Source: Flavipsychrobacter sp.
GTDB taxonomy: Bacteria > Bacteroidota > Bacteroidia > Chitinophagales > Chitinophagaceae
Assembly (NCBI GenBank): GCA_016786665.1
Contig: JAEUVZ010000035.1
Location: 55,157 to 119,156 of the forward strand
Length of the DNA: 64,000 bases
Direction of reading: 5' to 3'
The notes beneath the pieces are model-generated. The model was not told the DNA's origin. It did no database searches and saw only the letters and a program-made list of their open reading frames with translations. Positions 33,689 through 41,978 of this stretch are shown one piece after another (position 1 is the stretch's first letter; every line of letters starts with the position of its first letter). A program made the translations under genes and the position numbers.

Positions 33689-34456
33689 ATGCGTCCATAC
33701 CGGATTTTTACCATATTGTTCCTGTTCTCGCTGCTGGTGATAGACTACGCCTACTTTATGTGGGGGGCATCGCTGTGGTGGCTGGCGGTGAGCATAACCA
33801 TCTATGTAAGCGCAGTGGTGCTGGGCACCATCTTCATCCGCTGGAACTTCTTCCTGCCTTCTCTTAATAAAAGCAGCCATAAAAACGTAGTGGCCCTTAC
33901 GTTTGATGACGGCCCTGCCGGGCAAACAGCCGCCATACTGGACATACTAAAGGCGGAGGGCGTGCCCGCAGCTTTCTTTTCCATTGGCCGACACGCTGCC
34001 GCCCACCCCGACCTGGTGAAGCGATGGGATGCGGAAGGCCACCTGGTGGGAAACCACAGCTATGGCCACAGTTTCCATTTTGATTGGAAGTCGGCAAAGG
34101 CCATGAGCCGCGAAATAGAGCAGACCAACGACACGATACGATCCATAATAGGTAAAAAGCCGAAAACGTTCCGCCCTCCTTATGGCGTTACCAACCCCAA
34201 CCTGGCGCGGGCGGTAAAGCGCACCGGCATGGTTTCCATTGGCTGGAGCTTGCGCACTTTTGACACCGCCGCCAAAGACCCTAAAGAATTACTGGAACGG
34301 ATATTGCTAAAAGTAGAAGGCGGAGACATTATACTGCTGCACGACAGCATGCCTGTAACCACCGAAATTTTAACAGCTTTAATAAAAGCGGTGCGGCAAA
34401 AGGGCTATACCTTTGCCCGCGTAGATAAAATGCTTGATATAGATGCTTATGCGTAA
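33689..34456 (+). CDS. Polysaccharide deacetylase (NodB domain)
   Basis: A 255-residue protein with two N-terminal membrane helices (about residues 5-55) and a NodB/CE4 domain. Metal and catalytic motifs are present: TFDDGP (catalytic Asp and metal Asp), HSYGHSFHF (the H-x3-H metal ligands), RPPYG, and LLHDS with the catalytic His. It would remove N-acetyl or related groups from a glycan at the inner-membrane periplasmic face. It leads a four-gene operon with LolA-like, lipoprotein and hotdog-dehydratase genes, all overlapping by 14-26 bp, which suggests a lipid or polyene product rather than cell-wall sugar as its true context. Confidence 0.88.
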   Translation: MRPYRIFTILFLFSLLVIDYAYFMWGASLWWLAVSITIYVSAVVLGTIFIRWNFFLPSLNKSSHKNVVALTFDDGPAGQTAAILDILKAEGVPAAFFSIGRHAAAHPDLVKRWDAEGHLVGNHSYGHSFHFDWKSAKAMSREIEQTNDTIRSIIGKKPKTFRPPYGVTNPNLARAVKRTGMVSIGWSLRTFDTAAKDPKELLERILLKVEGGDIILLHDSMPVTTEILTALIKAVRQKGYTFARVDKMLDIDAYA

Positions 34457-35084
34457 TGTGTTGGCCGTTTGGATGATGTGTATGTGTAGCCTGGTGGCTG
34501 TGGCACAACCCAAAGGGTATAGTGCGGTAAAGAACGTGGCGGCCTTCCAGCAATCGCTGCAGAAGGCGAGCGCCTCCGTGCAGACCATACAGAGTGATTT
34601 TGACCAGGTGAAAAACCTCTCGCTGCTGCAAGACAAGATAAAGAGCAAAGGCAAGTTCTACCTGAAAAAGGAAGATAAGGTGCGGATAGAGTACACCAGC
34701 CCCTTTAGCTACCTGGTGGTGATGAACGCGGGACAGGTGCTGGTGAAGGACGAGCAAAAGACCAATAAGGTAAACACCCGGAACAGCAAAACCATGCAGT
34801 CGGTGAACCGGATAATGCTGGACTGCATGAGGGGCACGGTGCTGAGCAATCCTGATTTCCGCACGGCGGTGTTTGAAAGCGGGCAATCGTACCTGGTATC
34901 CCTTACCCCCGCAACCGATGCCATGAAGAAAATGTTCCGCCAGATAGATGTGTATATGGACAAGAAAAGCTTTGACGTGCGCAGCCTGAGCATGGTGGAG
35001 CAGGGGGGCGACTTTACCGATATGGACTTCCGCAACACACAGCACAACGTATCCCTGAATGACGCGCTTTTTAAGGTTAAGTAG
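34443..35084 (+). CDS. LolA-like outer-membrane lipoprotein carrier protein
   Basis: A 213-residue periplasmic protein with signal peptide (cleavage near VAQ, residue 22). The LolA fold is shown by FQQSLQKASASVQTIQSDF, KGKFYLKKEDKVRIEYTSPF and a C-terminal half-barrel. LolA paralogues in polyene and flexirubin clusters are thought to carry the hydrophobic product to the outer membrane. The ATG at 34443 overlaps the deacetylase by 14 bp; an ATG at 34449 is an alternative. Confidence 0.88.
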   Translation: MLMRNVLAVWMMCMCSLVAVAQPKGYSAVKNVAAFQQSLQKASASVQTIQSDFDQVKNLSLLQDKIKSKGKFYLKKEDKVRIEYTSPFSYLVVMNAGQVLVKDEQKTNKVNTRNSKTMQSVNRIMLDCMRGTVLSNPDFRTAVFESGQSYLVSLTPATDAMKKMFRQIDVYMDKKSFDVRSLSMVEQGGDFTDMDFRNTQHNVSLNDALFKVK

Positions 35085-35703
35085 CCTTTTTCTCCTGCTT
35101 GTTACTGCCTCCTGCTCCGCCCCTTACAAGGGACTAAAGCGGCAGGAAAATAGCGGCTCAGCTATGAGGTTCCGGCCGGATTTTGATCGGGCGCTGTACC
35201 GTTGCTCGGTAGATGGGCGGGTACTTTTCAAAAAATTTCACCTGGGCGGTGTACTGCTATTTAAGGAAATGGAAACAGGCACCCGGGTGGTGTTTCAGAA
35301 CGAAATGGGGCTTTCTTTCTTCGACTTTGAATGGGACAGGAACGACAGCTTTACCGTACACCAGGTGATAGATGAACTGAACCGCCCCGCAGTCATCCGC
35401 ACCTTGCAGAAAGACCTTTCCCTGCTGCTGATGCGCGGCCTGGATACATCCACGGAGCAGTACTATACCAAAGATGGTGATACCTACCACCGCTTTACGC
35501 TGGATAAGGGCTTTGCATGGTATATAGAAAATTCGGCACGATTAGTGCGGATTGAGAATAGTGGCGAGCGGAAAAAAGTGGTGACCATCACAATGAAAGG
35601 CAAGGACCAGGACGGGGACCTGCCCCGGAAAGTGACGATGGACCACCACAAGGCGAATTTTACCATAATGTTCAAAAAAATAGAGCCCGATGCTAATGAA
35701 TGA
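35059..35703 (+). CDS. Lipoprotein of unknown function in the LolA operon
   Basis: A 214-residue lipoprotein with lipobox LVTASC and a beta-rich mature part (FKKFHLGGVLLFKEMETGTRV, MGLSFFDFEWD) that ends in a strand reading ANFTIMFKKIEP. I know similar lipoproteins from aryl-polyene-type clusters, but cannot name a family. It overlaps both neighbours, by 26 bp upstream and 14 bp downstream, so it belongs firmly to this operon and is a candidate outer-membrane acceptor for the LolA-carried lipid. Confidence 0.75.
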   Translation: MTRFLRLSSLFLLLVTASCSAPYKGLKRQENSGSAMRFRPDFDRALYRCSVDGRVLFKKFHLGGVLLFKEMETGTRVVFQNEMGLSFFDFEWDRNDSFTVHQVIDELNRPAVIRTLQKDLSLLLMRGLDTSTEQYYTKDGDTYHRFTLDKGFAWYIENSARLVRIENSGERKKVVTITMKGKDQDGDLPRKVTMDHHKANFTIMFKKIEPDANE

Positions 35704-36049
35704 CTTTTATACCTATCGCGACGCCCACAAAGAAGAGGGCAGCTTTTCGTGCCGGGTAGCATTCAATAAGGAACACGATATTTTTAAAGGCCACTTTCCC
35801 GGTCAGCCGGTAGTGCCCGGCGTGTGCATGATGGAGATGGTGAAGGAGTTTTTCCAGCAGGCGCTGGGCCGTAAGGTATGGCTGCGTAATGCCGGCAATG
35901 TAAAGTTCCTCCAGCTGATTACCCCCGATGTGCAACCCGTTATCAGCATCAGCTGGAAGGAAAGTGATGCGGGCTATAATGTGAACGCTTCGTTTAAAAA
36001 CGATGCTTCCGACCTGTTTAAACTACAAGGGAATTTTGAAATAAGCTAG
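35690..36049 (+). CDS. 3-hydroxyacyl-ACP dehydratase-like hotdog protein
   Basis: A 119-residue single-hotdog protein. The motif HDIFKGHFPGQPVVPGVCMMEM corresponds to the FabZ/FabA active-site loop (HFPG.P..PG). The catalytic His is present in GHFPGQP, but the downstream acidic helix residue is replaced by Met in MMEM, followed by Glu. It would dehydrate a beta-hydroxyacyl-ACP in a polyene or fatty-acid pathway. No ketosynthase or ACP is encoded nearby, so the remaining enzymes must be elsewhere. Confidence 0.82.
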   Translation: MLMNDFYTYRDAHKEEGSFSCRVAFNKEHDIFKGHFPGQPVVPGVCMMEMVKEFFQQALGRKVWLRNAGNVKFLQLITPDVQPVISISWKESDAGYNVNASFKNDASDLFKLQGNFEIS

Positions 36050-36084
36050 CTGTTTTCCCGGCGGTGATGTTACATTCCGCACAG

Positions 36085-36136
36085 CGTATAAAGAAAGAAG
36101 GAGTGAGCAAGCGCCCACTCCTTCTTTCTTTATACG
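36085..36136. terminator. Bidirectional terminator with a 21-bp perfect stem
   Basis: CGTATAAAGAAAGAAGGAGT plus G pairs perfectly with its complement at 36116-36136 around a 10-nt loop, between convergent genes. The T-rich arm serves as a U-tract on both strands. Confidence 0.9.
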
Positions 36137-36147
36137 GAAACAGTTTG

Positions 36148-38121
36148 TTAGTCGGCCTTCACCCATTTGCGGGCGAGGGTGCCATCCTGTGTTTCTACCA
36201 GCAGTGCATATACGCCTGCGGGTAAGTGGCTTACAGGTATGTTCATTTCGGTAGTGCCCCTTACCAGTTGCTTATCGGCGGCATACAGTTCCTTGCCGGT
36301 AATGTCCACTATGCGCACCGTAGCTTTGGCAGCGGCCGTACCGGTGATGCCCACAGTTATGTGGTGGCTGGCGGGGTTGGGGTAGATGCTTATTTCCTTG
36401 CTGTCTTCTGCCAGGGCAACTGATGCGGTATTGGTTACCAGGTTAATAGAGTCGCTCAGGGCGCCTATGCTCAAGTTGTAGTATCCGCCCGATGGTGTCA
36501 TTACCGGCTTCAGGGCCCGCACCTGGTAGTAGTAAGTGCCGGTGCTGAAATTGTGGTCGGCAAAGTTGTGGTTGGTAAGGAGTGGCGATATGCGTTGGAA
36601 ATTTCCGTAACGGCTGCTGGCGCGATATACGTAGTAGCCCAATACCGCCGTGTCGGGCGATTGCACCCAGTTCATGAATGCGGTGGTATCGTTTGTCTGC
36701 TGCACCGTCAGGTTTTTAGGAGGTTTTATGTAGTCGGTGCGCAGGCTCAGGTCGCCCATGAGGGCTATATGTACGTAGCGGGTACCAAAGTTGCCGGGAG
36801 TGTAAAGGGTGTTGTTGTTCTGCATCAGCTTTGCGGTGTAGCCAATGTTCTCACCCAGCGCCATGTGGTGTACAAACCAGTTTGGCCTTCCTGCCCAGCA
36901 GGAAGTAAGGGCGGGCACATCGGAACACAGCGGCGCACGGAGGAAGTTGTTCTGCGAATCCCAGTCGCCAAAGTAGCTGCCAAAGAGCTGGACAAAAATA
37001 CCGTTCACGTCATTCTGTGCAAAATCGTTGGTAGTGCCCACACCGGCTGAACTGGTGTAGGAGCCGGCTCCACAGCCATAAGCCCACTGGTAACTGGAGT
37101 CGTCGAGCGAGTTGATCAGCTCCATTTCGCGGATGTTCTCGCGGCCCACCAGCCCGGCATAGGTACGCCATCCGTTGCCGGCAAACGCCTCTCCGCCAAA
37201 GCCGCCAAAGTTATCGTCTATCAGCGCTACGCGGCGTATGTTCAGCGAGTCCATCTTATAGCGGTGCGCGCGGTTCAGGTAGGTGGTCATCATCTGTATC
37301 TCCGTTTTGCCGAAGGCAGGCATGTCGTAGAAGTCTATGCGGCTTACCTGTAGTTCGGTAGAGGAGGGCAGGAAGTTCTGGTCCCATTTGCCATCTCCGG
37401 GAATGTTGTGGTTTTGCGGGCGTGTAGCGCCTGCATCGTTCACCAAGTTATCGCTCCAGGTGCCATCCAGCTCGGCATAGTACACATCTGCCGGCCATGC
37501 ACCTGCGTGGTCGGGGTGTCCGTCGGGGTATATGTACCCACTGTAAGGAACGGCGAGGTGCCCTACTATCAGCGCGGCCGATACACGAGGATTGGCCTGG
37601 CGGTCGGCTTTTATCAGGTTCTTAATGCTTGTGTCCAGCATAGTGCGGGGCAGGTCGTGCCGGATAATCTCCCATCCATCGCCGGAAAGGTCGCGCACCA
37701 GTTGGTTTATCTGGTTGGTACAGGAAGGGATAAAGAAATCGTCTACCAGCAATACCAGCGCGCCCCGGTTGTGTATGGCCGGTGCTTTAATGCCGGCGTG
37801 GATGTATCCATAAGCCGTTTGTACGCCCAGGGCAACCATCTTGTATTCATACGATGAGTCTACAATAACGGCGTTGTCTACATACATGGTGTCTGACGCC
37901 CCCAGGAAGGCCATAGCAGGGCCCCAACTGGAGCTGTTCTTTGGCTTCTTGAATATCTGGTAACTGGTAGCGTAGGCAATGGAGTCCCAGCTAAGGATTA
38001 TCTGCGGCGGCTGTTCGCTAACCTTAGCGCTTATCTGGATGGAATAGTCTTTTGCCGACTGCGCTATTGAGGCGTTGCCGAGCACTAACAGAGCAAAAAT
38101 GATTAAGTAGCGTTTTGCCAT
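36148..38121 (-). CDS. T9SS cargo with C25-peptidase-like domain and FN3 repeats
   Basis: A 657-residue protein with signal peptide (NASIAQ). An FN3 module lies at about 30-115 (PQIILSWDSIAYATSYQIFK) and a gingipain/C25-like region at about 130-470, with VSAALIVGHLAVPYSGY, WPADVYYAELDG and LQVSRIDFYD. A second FN3 follows (about 490-575), then a T9SS type A sorting domain (SIYPNPASHHITVG...GVYALLVETQDGTLARKWVK). Where active C25 peptidases have a GHG motif and a Cys after a hydrophobic strand, this protein has GCGAGSY and FVQLFGSYFGD, so the catalytic His and Cys appear to be missing. It may be an inactive, binding variant. The domain call is moderate; the sorting domain is firm. Confidence 0.75.
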   Translation of the reverse strand: MAKRYLIIFALLVLGNASIAQSAKDYSIQISAKVSEQPPQIILSWDSIAYATSYQIFKKPKNSSSWGPAMAFLGASDTMYVDNAVIVDSSYEYKMVALGVQTAYGYIHAGIKAPAIHNRGALVLLVDDFFIPSCTNQINQLVRDLSGDGWEIIRHDLPRTMLDTSIKNLIKADRQANPRVSAALIVGHLAVPYSGYIYPDGHPDHAGAWPADVYYAELDGTWSDNLVNDAGATRPQNHNIPGDGKWDQNFLPSSTELQVSRIDFYDMPAFGKTEIQMMTTYLNRAHRYKMDSLNIRRVALIDDNFGGFGGEAFAGNGWRTYAGLVGRENIREMELINSLDDSSYQWAYGCGAGSYTSSAGVGTTNDFAQNDVNGIFVQLFGSYFGDWDSQNNFLRAPLCSDVPALTSCWAGRPNWFVHHMALGENIGYTAKLMQNNNTLYTPGNFGTRYVHIALMGDLSLRTDYIKPPKNLTVQQTNDTTAFMNWVQSPDTAVLGYYVYRASSRYGNFQRISPLLTNHNFADHNFSTGTYYYQVRALKPVMTPSGGYYNLSIGALSDSINLVTNTASVALAEDSKEISIYPNPASHHITVGITGTAAAKATVRIVDITGKELYAADKQLVRGTTEMNIPVSHLPAGVYALLVETQDGTLARKWVKAD

Positions 38122-38208
38122 GGAGAATGTTGATAAAAGTTGATTGTAACCTACGAAATTATTGGCTAATTACATAATTTGATATGCGGGTGCAGGCGTA
38201 CGGTAAAC

Positions 38209-38685
38209 TCAGCCGGCAATGCCCGACATTATCGCCTTTAGCATTTGCTGCCAGGGTTCTGTTGCGGGCGGCAGGCTTGCAGCCCGGGCGGCTACCAGGT
38301 GGATAACCAGGTGCCGCGCCCGGCGCTCCAGTACAAAAGCAGCCAGGGGCAATGCATCGCCCGGCAAGCTACTCTCTGCCGGGAACCGGCTCAGCCGCAA
38401 GGTGAAGGTTTCCAGTTCTTCGTCGGGGAAGTCATCGTACTCAATGCTTTGCACCAGCAGGTGCAGGCTCGCATCGGCAAAGAGCAACCGGTCGCCCGTA
38501 TGTGCGGGCCGGAGCAATTCCTGCATGTGGGCATCGACCAGGGACAGGCCCGTGCCGGCAAATCCCTGGTCGCGCCAAAACGAAATATCCAGCAGGCGGT
38601 CTTTTACCACCACGAAAATCTCTTCCGCGTCGTCTATGTCGAATGCGACGAGCTCTTCTTTCAGGTGGAGGTTACCGGTTTCCAT
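38209..38685 (-). CDS. Hypothetical protein
   Basis: A 158-residue soluble protein with no signal peptide and no family I recognise. It is acidic and leucine-rich (FDIDDAEEIFVVVKDRLLDI; LLFADASLHLLVQSIEYDDF) and ends in an Ala-rich helix. It follows the T9SS gene on the same strand by 4 bp, so the two are probably co-transcribed. Coding use agrees with neighbours, and the long open frame on the opposite strand here is a shadow. Confidence 0.6.
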   Translation of the reverse strand: METGNLHLKEELVAFDIDDAEEIFVVVKDRLLDISFWRDQGFAGTGLSLVDAHMQELLRPAHTGDRLLFADASLHLLVQSIEYDDFPDEELETFTLRLSRFPAESSLPGDALPLAAFVLERRARHLVIHLVAARAASLPPATEPWQQMLKAIMSGIAG

Positions 38686-38689
38686 GGAG

Positions 38690-39694
38690 TTATTCTTTCA
38701 GCAGCTTTATTACCTGTGTTCCCTCCTTTCCGGCCAGCTTCAGGAAGTAGATGCCCGGCGCACCCTCTACGGCTATCGTTCCGCTTCCGGATATCAACCC
38801 GGAATTCACGATGGTGCCGCTTATAGTATACACCTGGTAAGATATGTGGCCGGGCACTTGCGAGACGCTGAAGCTACCGGCAAATGGATTGGGATATACC
38901 TGCACGGTATTGCGGGCGATGCCGGGCACCGAGAGCGGGGGCAGCACATCGCCATAAGCGCTGTCGAATTGTACGGTACAGTCAAAATTGACCCGGAAAG
39001 TCCAGTAGCGGTTGTAGACGCAGCCCGACGGACAGTCTTCCCACCCATACCGGAATGTAAGGCGAGTGTAAGTGTCGGTAACGGTATCGTTCAGTATATC
39101 CGGTGCGTCGCCCTGCATGCCGGGGTCGTTGCCGATAACGGTAAAGGATTGCCCCCAGGTGGCCGCAACAGCGTGCATATTGAAGTTGGAATCGCTGGTA
39201 AAGAACAATCCGTCCAGTCCCGAGGTAAGGTCGAGGTAGGTGTCCAGCGTCAGGTGATAGTCGGTAAGGAACTGGTTAATCGTGGTGTTGCTGGTAGGAA
39301 TCATGTTGTTCTTAAAGTCCATCATCCAGGGCTCGGTCTCGTCGGCCCATATTTGCAACTTATTGAGGGTGAATTTGTACGGGCTGTCCACGCCGCCATT
39401 GGCAAACGAATGGATGTTCAGTATGGAAAAGATGGTATCCCGCTGGGGCATGGTGGTAGCATTGTACAGGGTGATGAGCGCGTTCATCATCGTGTCGGCC
39501 TGCAGCGTGGGAATAGTATCCATACTCATTTCCGGCAGGTGGAGCTTATACACCCGGCGCAGGGCCAGCCTTTGCGCATCGGTACGATACTGCTGCTTTA
39601 TCGAATCGGGGGCGGTGCAGGAGGATGGGTATAGCTGAGCGGAGGCAGCCACAGATAAGATGGAAGTAAGTACAAATAGTAGTGTTTTTTTCAT
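38690..39694 (-). CDS. T9SS type A sorting-domain protein, unknown function
   Basis: A 334-residue protein with signal peptide (VAASAQ) and a middle part (about 25-250) without a domain I recognise, with paired Cys (WEDCPSGCVYN). The C-terminal T9SS domain reads VQVYPNPFAGSFSVSQV ... PGIYFLKLAGKEGTQVIKLLK. It should be delivered across the outer membrane and either anchored or released. The next gene follows 4 bp later on the same strand. The sorting signal is firm; the cargo function is unknown. Confidence 0.82.
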   Translation of the reverse strand: MKKTLLFVLTSILSVAASAQLYPSSCTAPDSIKQQYRTDAQRLALRRVYKLHLPEMSMDTIPTLQADTMMNALITLYNATTMPQRDTIFSILNIHSFANGGVDSPYKFTLNKLQIWADETEPWMMDFKNNMIPTSNTTINQFLTDYHLTLDTYLDLTSGLDGLFFTSDSNFNMHAVAATWGQSFTVIGNDPGMQGDAPDILNDTVTDTYTRLTFRYGWEDCPSGCVYNRYWTFRVNFDCTVQFDSAYGDVLPPLSVPGIARNTVQVYPNPFAGSFSVSQVPGHISYQVYTISGTIVNSGLISGSGTIAVEGAPGIYFLKLAGKEGTQVIKLLKE

Positions 39695-39782
39695 ACCCGG
39701 CTGTAAGAAGTTGATGGTATTAAAGCTACAACAAAATAGCTTATGGCATGAATTATTTGCATGGGTAGTTAAATCTTCCTCT

Positions 39783-40622
39783 ATGCATATTCACCATGTA
39801 ATACCAATAGAAGTTAAACACCTTTTCCCCGTCCTGGATGGTAAACTGCAGGAGTTGCTCCGCTCGCTGAGCGAGGAGGAATGGCACCGGCCCGCTACGT
39901 CGCCCGGCTGGCAGGTGAAAGATGTAGCCGCCCACCTGCTGGATGGCAACCTGCGCAGTATATCCATCCTCCGCGATAAATATTACGGCGACAAGCCTGA
40001 ACACCTTTCCGGCTATGGTGACCTGGTAAACTACCTGGACAGCCTTAACGCCTCGTGGATAAGGGCTTACCGCCGCATCAGCCCGGTGGTACTGGTGCAA
40101 ATGCTGGAGCAATACGGCAAGGAATACAACGACCTGGCAGAGCAACTGGACCCCTGGCACGACGCGGCCTTTCCGGTGGCCTGGGCGGGCGAGGAGATAG
40201 CGACCAACTGGTTCCACATGGCCAGGGAATATGCGGCAAAATGGCTGCACCAGCAGCAAATAAGGAGCGCGACAGGCAGAGAGGGCCTCTTTGACCCGGA
40301 ACTGTTCCACCCGTTTGTAGCTACATATATGTGTGGCTTGCCCTATACCTACCGCGATGTGGCCGCCGCCACGGGAACCAGTGTGGCAGTACTGGTGACC
40401 GGCCTGGAAGATGAGTGGCACATCAACAAGACGGATGAGGGGTGGGTGCTCCGCAAGAGTACCCGCCTGCAACCCGATAGCCGGGTGGTGCTGGACCGTG
40501 AAACCGCCTGGAAGCTGTTTGCCAAAGCGATAAGCCCGGAGGAAGCCGCCGGCCTGGCACTGATAGAGGGTGACCGTGAACTGGGTCTGCCTGCGCTGGG
40601 CCTGGTGCGGGTAACAGCATAA
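39783..40622 (+). CDS. DinB/mycothiol-dependent maleylpyruvate isomerase-like protein
   Basis: A 279-residue protein. The N-terminal half is a DinB-like four-helix bundle (LRSLSEEEWHRPATSPGWQVKDVAAHLLDGNL) with the metal-ligand pattern His ... His-x3-His split over helices (AAHLL; NWFHMAREYAAKW). The C-terminal half resembles the MDMPI C-domain. Members are thiol-dependent transferases or isomerases in Actinobacteria, whereas Bacteroidota lack mycothiol, so the cofactor here may be bacillithiol or none. The ATG at 39783 starts the bundle; a frame open to 39660 overlaps the divergent T9SS promoter region. Confidence 0.8.
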   Translation: MHIHHVIPIEVKHLFPVLDGKLQELLRSLSEEEWHRPATSPGWQVKDVAAHLLDGNLRSISILRDKYYGDKPEHLSGYGDLVNYLDSLNASWIRAYRRISPVVLVQMLEQYGKEYNDLAEQLDPWHDAAFPVAWAGEEIATNWFHMAREYAAKWLHQQQIRSATGREGLFDPELFHPFVATYMCGLPYTYRDVAAATGTSVAVLVTGLEDEWHINKTDEGWVLRKSTRLQPDSRVVLDRETAWKLFAKAISPEEAAGLALIEGDRELGLPALGLVRVTA

Positions 40623-40643
40623 TGTTGTATTTTCCGGGCCGGA

Positions 40644-41228
40644 TTGGCGGACACACGTATCATATTGCAAGAGCAGTTGGCCCTGTTTCACCCACTGGAT
40701 GAAGAAGCCCTGGAGGCACTCTGCCGTCCGTGGGAGGAGGTAAGCTACGGGCGTAAACAGCTCCTTACCCGCATTGGTGAGACCGAGCGGTACCTGTACC
40801 TGGTGCTGGAAGGGGTGCAGCGCGCCTATTATACACACAACGACAAGGATGCGACGCTCGTTTTTTCGTATGCGCCCTCCTTTTCGGGCGTAGTGGATAG
40901 TTTCCTGTTGCAGCAGCCATCGGCCTACCAACTGGAAACCATTACCCGCAGCCGCCTGCTACGGATGCATTACCACGACCTGGCCGACCTTATGGAACAG
41001 CACCGCTCTATAGAAACCTGGGTGCGGGTAGCCGTAACCCGGGTACTGGCCGGCACCCTGCAGCGGCAGGTAGAGCTGATGGCCTTTAGCGCCGAAGAGA
41101 AATTTACCACCCTGCTGCAGCGCAGTCCGCAGATACTGAACCTGATTCCGCACAAGTACCTGGCCTCCTATATAGATGTAGACCCGGCTACCTTCAGCAA
41201 AATGCTCGCCCGGGTGAAGCTGTTCTAA
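40644..41228 (+). CDS. Crp/Fnr-family transcriptional regulator
   Basis: A 194-residue regulator starting at a TTG codon. The N-terminal cyclic-nucleotide-binding fold (YLYLVLEGVQRAYYTH, FSYAPSFSGVVDSFL) lacks the Arg-Ser pair of true cAMP sites. The C-terminal winged helix contains LIPHKYLASYIDVDPATFSKMLARV. Such regulators are common in Bacteroidota, beside DinB-type or stress genes. It lies between two DinB-like genes and is immediately followed by an inverted repeat and a promoter, so it may control the downstream DinB gene. Confidence 0.87.
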   Translation: MADTRIILQEQLALFHPLDEEALEALCRPWEEVSYGRKQLLTRIGETERYLYLVLEGVQRAYYTHNDKDATLVFSYAPSFSGVVDSFLLQQPSAYQLETITRSRLLRMHYHDLADLMEQHRSIETWVRVAVTRVLAGTLQRQVELMAFSAEEKFTTLLQRSPQILNLIPHKYLASYIDVDPATFSKMLARVKLF

Positions 41229-41250
41229 AATCTTGACGCAGGCCAAGATT
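41229..41250. promoter_or_regulatory. Inverted repeat AATCTTG-N8-CAAGATT
   Basis: 7-bp arms with an 8-nt centre, touching the -33 TTTG of the next promoter. It could be an operator for the adjacent Crp/Fnr regulator or a weak terminator. Confidence 0.45.
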
Positions 41251-41276
41251 TGACCCGGGAGGCGGGTTTACCTTTG
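41249..41276 (+). promoter_or_regulatory. Promoter: -33 TTTG, -7 TACCTTTG
   Basis: TTTG at 41249-41252 and TACCTTTG at 41269-41276, spaced 16 bp. The ATG of the DinB-family gene is 20 bp downstream. One of the clearest Bacteroidota-type promoters in the window. Confidence 0.65.
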
Positions 41277-41296
41277 CACAAACAATACCACATTAC

Positions 41297-41872
41297 ATGC
41301 CTTTGTACAATAGCCACCAACTGCTTTCAGACCTGCACGCTGATGTAAGCCGGATGACAGAACAAGCCCGGATGCTGGCTGCATTGCCGCCGGCCGAGCT
41401 GAACCGCCAGCCAGCCCCGGGTAAGTGGTGCGTGGCCCAGGTGGCGGAACACCTGAACAGTTACAACCGTTATTACCTGCCCGAGATAAAAAAAGCACTG
41501 CAACAGCCCGGCCAGTCGGCCCCGGTGTTCCGCCCGGGATGGTTCGGTAACTACTTTACCAATATGATGAAACCCAAAGGAGGCCAGGTAGGCAATAAAA
41601 TGACCGCTCCCAAAGGCCACCGCCCGGAACCGGAACTGTATGCCCCGGCCGTACTGGCGGCGTTTATCAGCGGGCAGGAGCAACTGCTGAAACTCCTGGA
41701 GCAGGCCCGGCAGGCCGACATAGGCAAGCTGCGTGTTCCCATCAGCATCAGCCGGATGATAAAGCTGAAGCTGGGCGATACCTTCCGTTTCCTGGTAGCT
41801 CACCAGGAGCGCCATTTTGTGCAGATATCGAACGTTTTGGCGACGCTGGGTGTAGAATGGCGGCAACAATAA
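41297..41872 (+). CDS. DinB-superfamily protein
   Basis: A 191-residue four-helix-bundle protein of the DinB_2 type. PPAELNRQPAPGKWCVAQVAEHLNSYNRYY carries the first metal-binding His, and FLVAHQERHFVQI near the C-terminus the H-x3-H pair. Family members bind divalent metal and are linked to thiol transfer or stress; the substrate is unknown. It has its own promoter with an adjacent inverted repeat and is followed by a stem-loop terminator. Confidence 0.85.
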   Translation: MPLYNSHQLLSDLHADVSRMTEQARMLAALPPAELNRQPAPGKWCVAQVAEHLNSYNRYYLPEIKKALQQPGQSAPVFRPGWFGNYFTNMMKPKGGQVGNKMTAPKGHRPEPELYAPAVLAAFISGQEQLLKLLEQARQADIGKLRVPISISRMIKLKLGDTFRFLVAHQERHFVQISNVLATLGVEWRQQ

Positions 41873-41884
41873 CAGCGCCCGGCA

Positions 41885-41928
41885 GCCGGGCCAAACGGGC
41901 AGTGCCGGAGAGCGGTTGCCCGGCTTTT
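41885..41928 (+). terminator. Stem-loop terminator
   Basis: GCCGGGC (41885-41891) pairs with GCCCGGC (41918-41924), directly followed by TTTT. Inner pairings are also possible. Confidence 0.6.
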
Positions 41929-41978
41929 AAACTATTAGTTTCCTATTTCGTAACTTTCCCGCTCCAAAAAGGGAATAA

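Noticed and set aside
38219..39634. Plus-strand open frame of 471 residues
   Set aside because: Antisense shadow of two minus-strand genes, one with a clear signal peptide and T9SS domain. It has no recognisable motif of its own.
39753..40931. Minus-strand open frame of 392 residues
   Set aside because: Shadow of the MDMPI-like and Crp/Fnr genes. Its sequence has no domain or signal.
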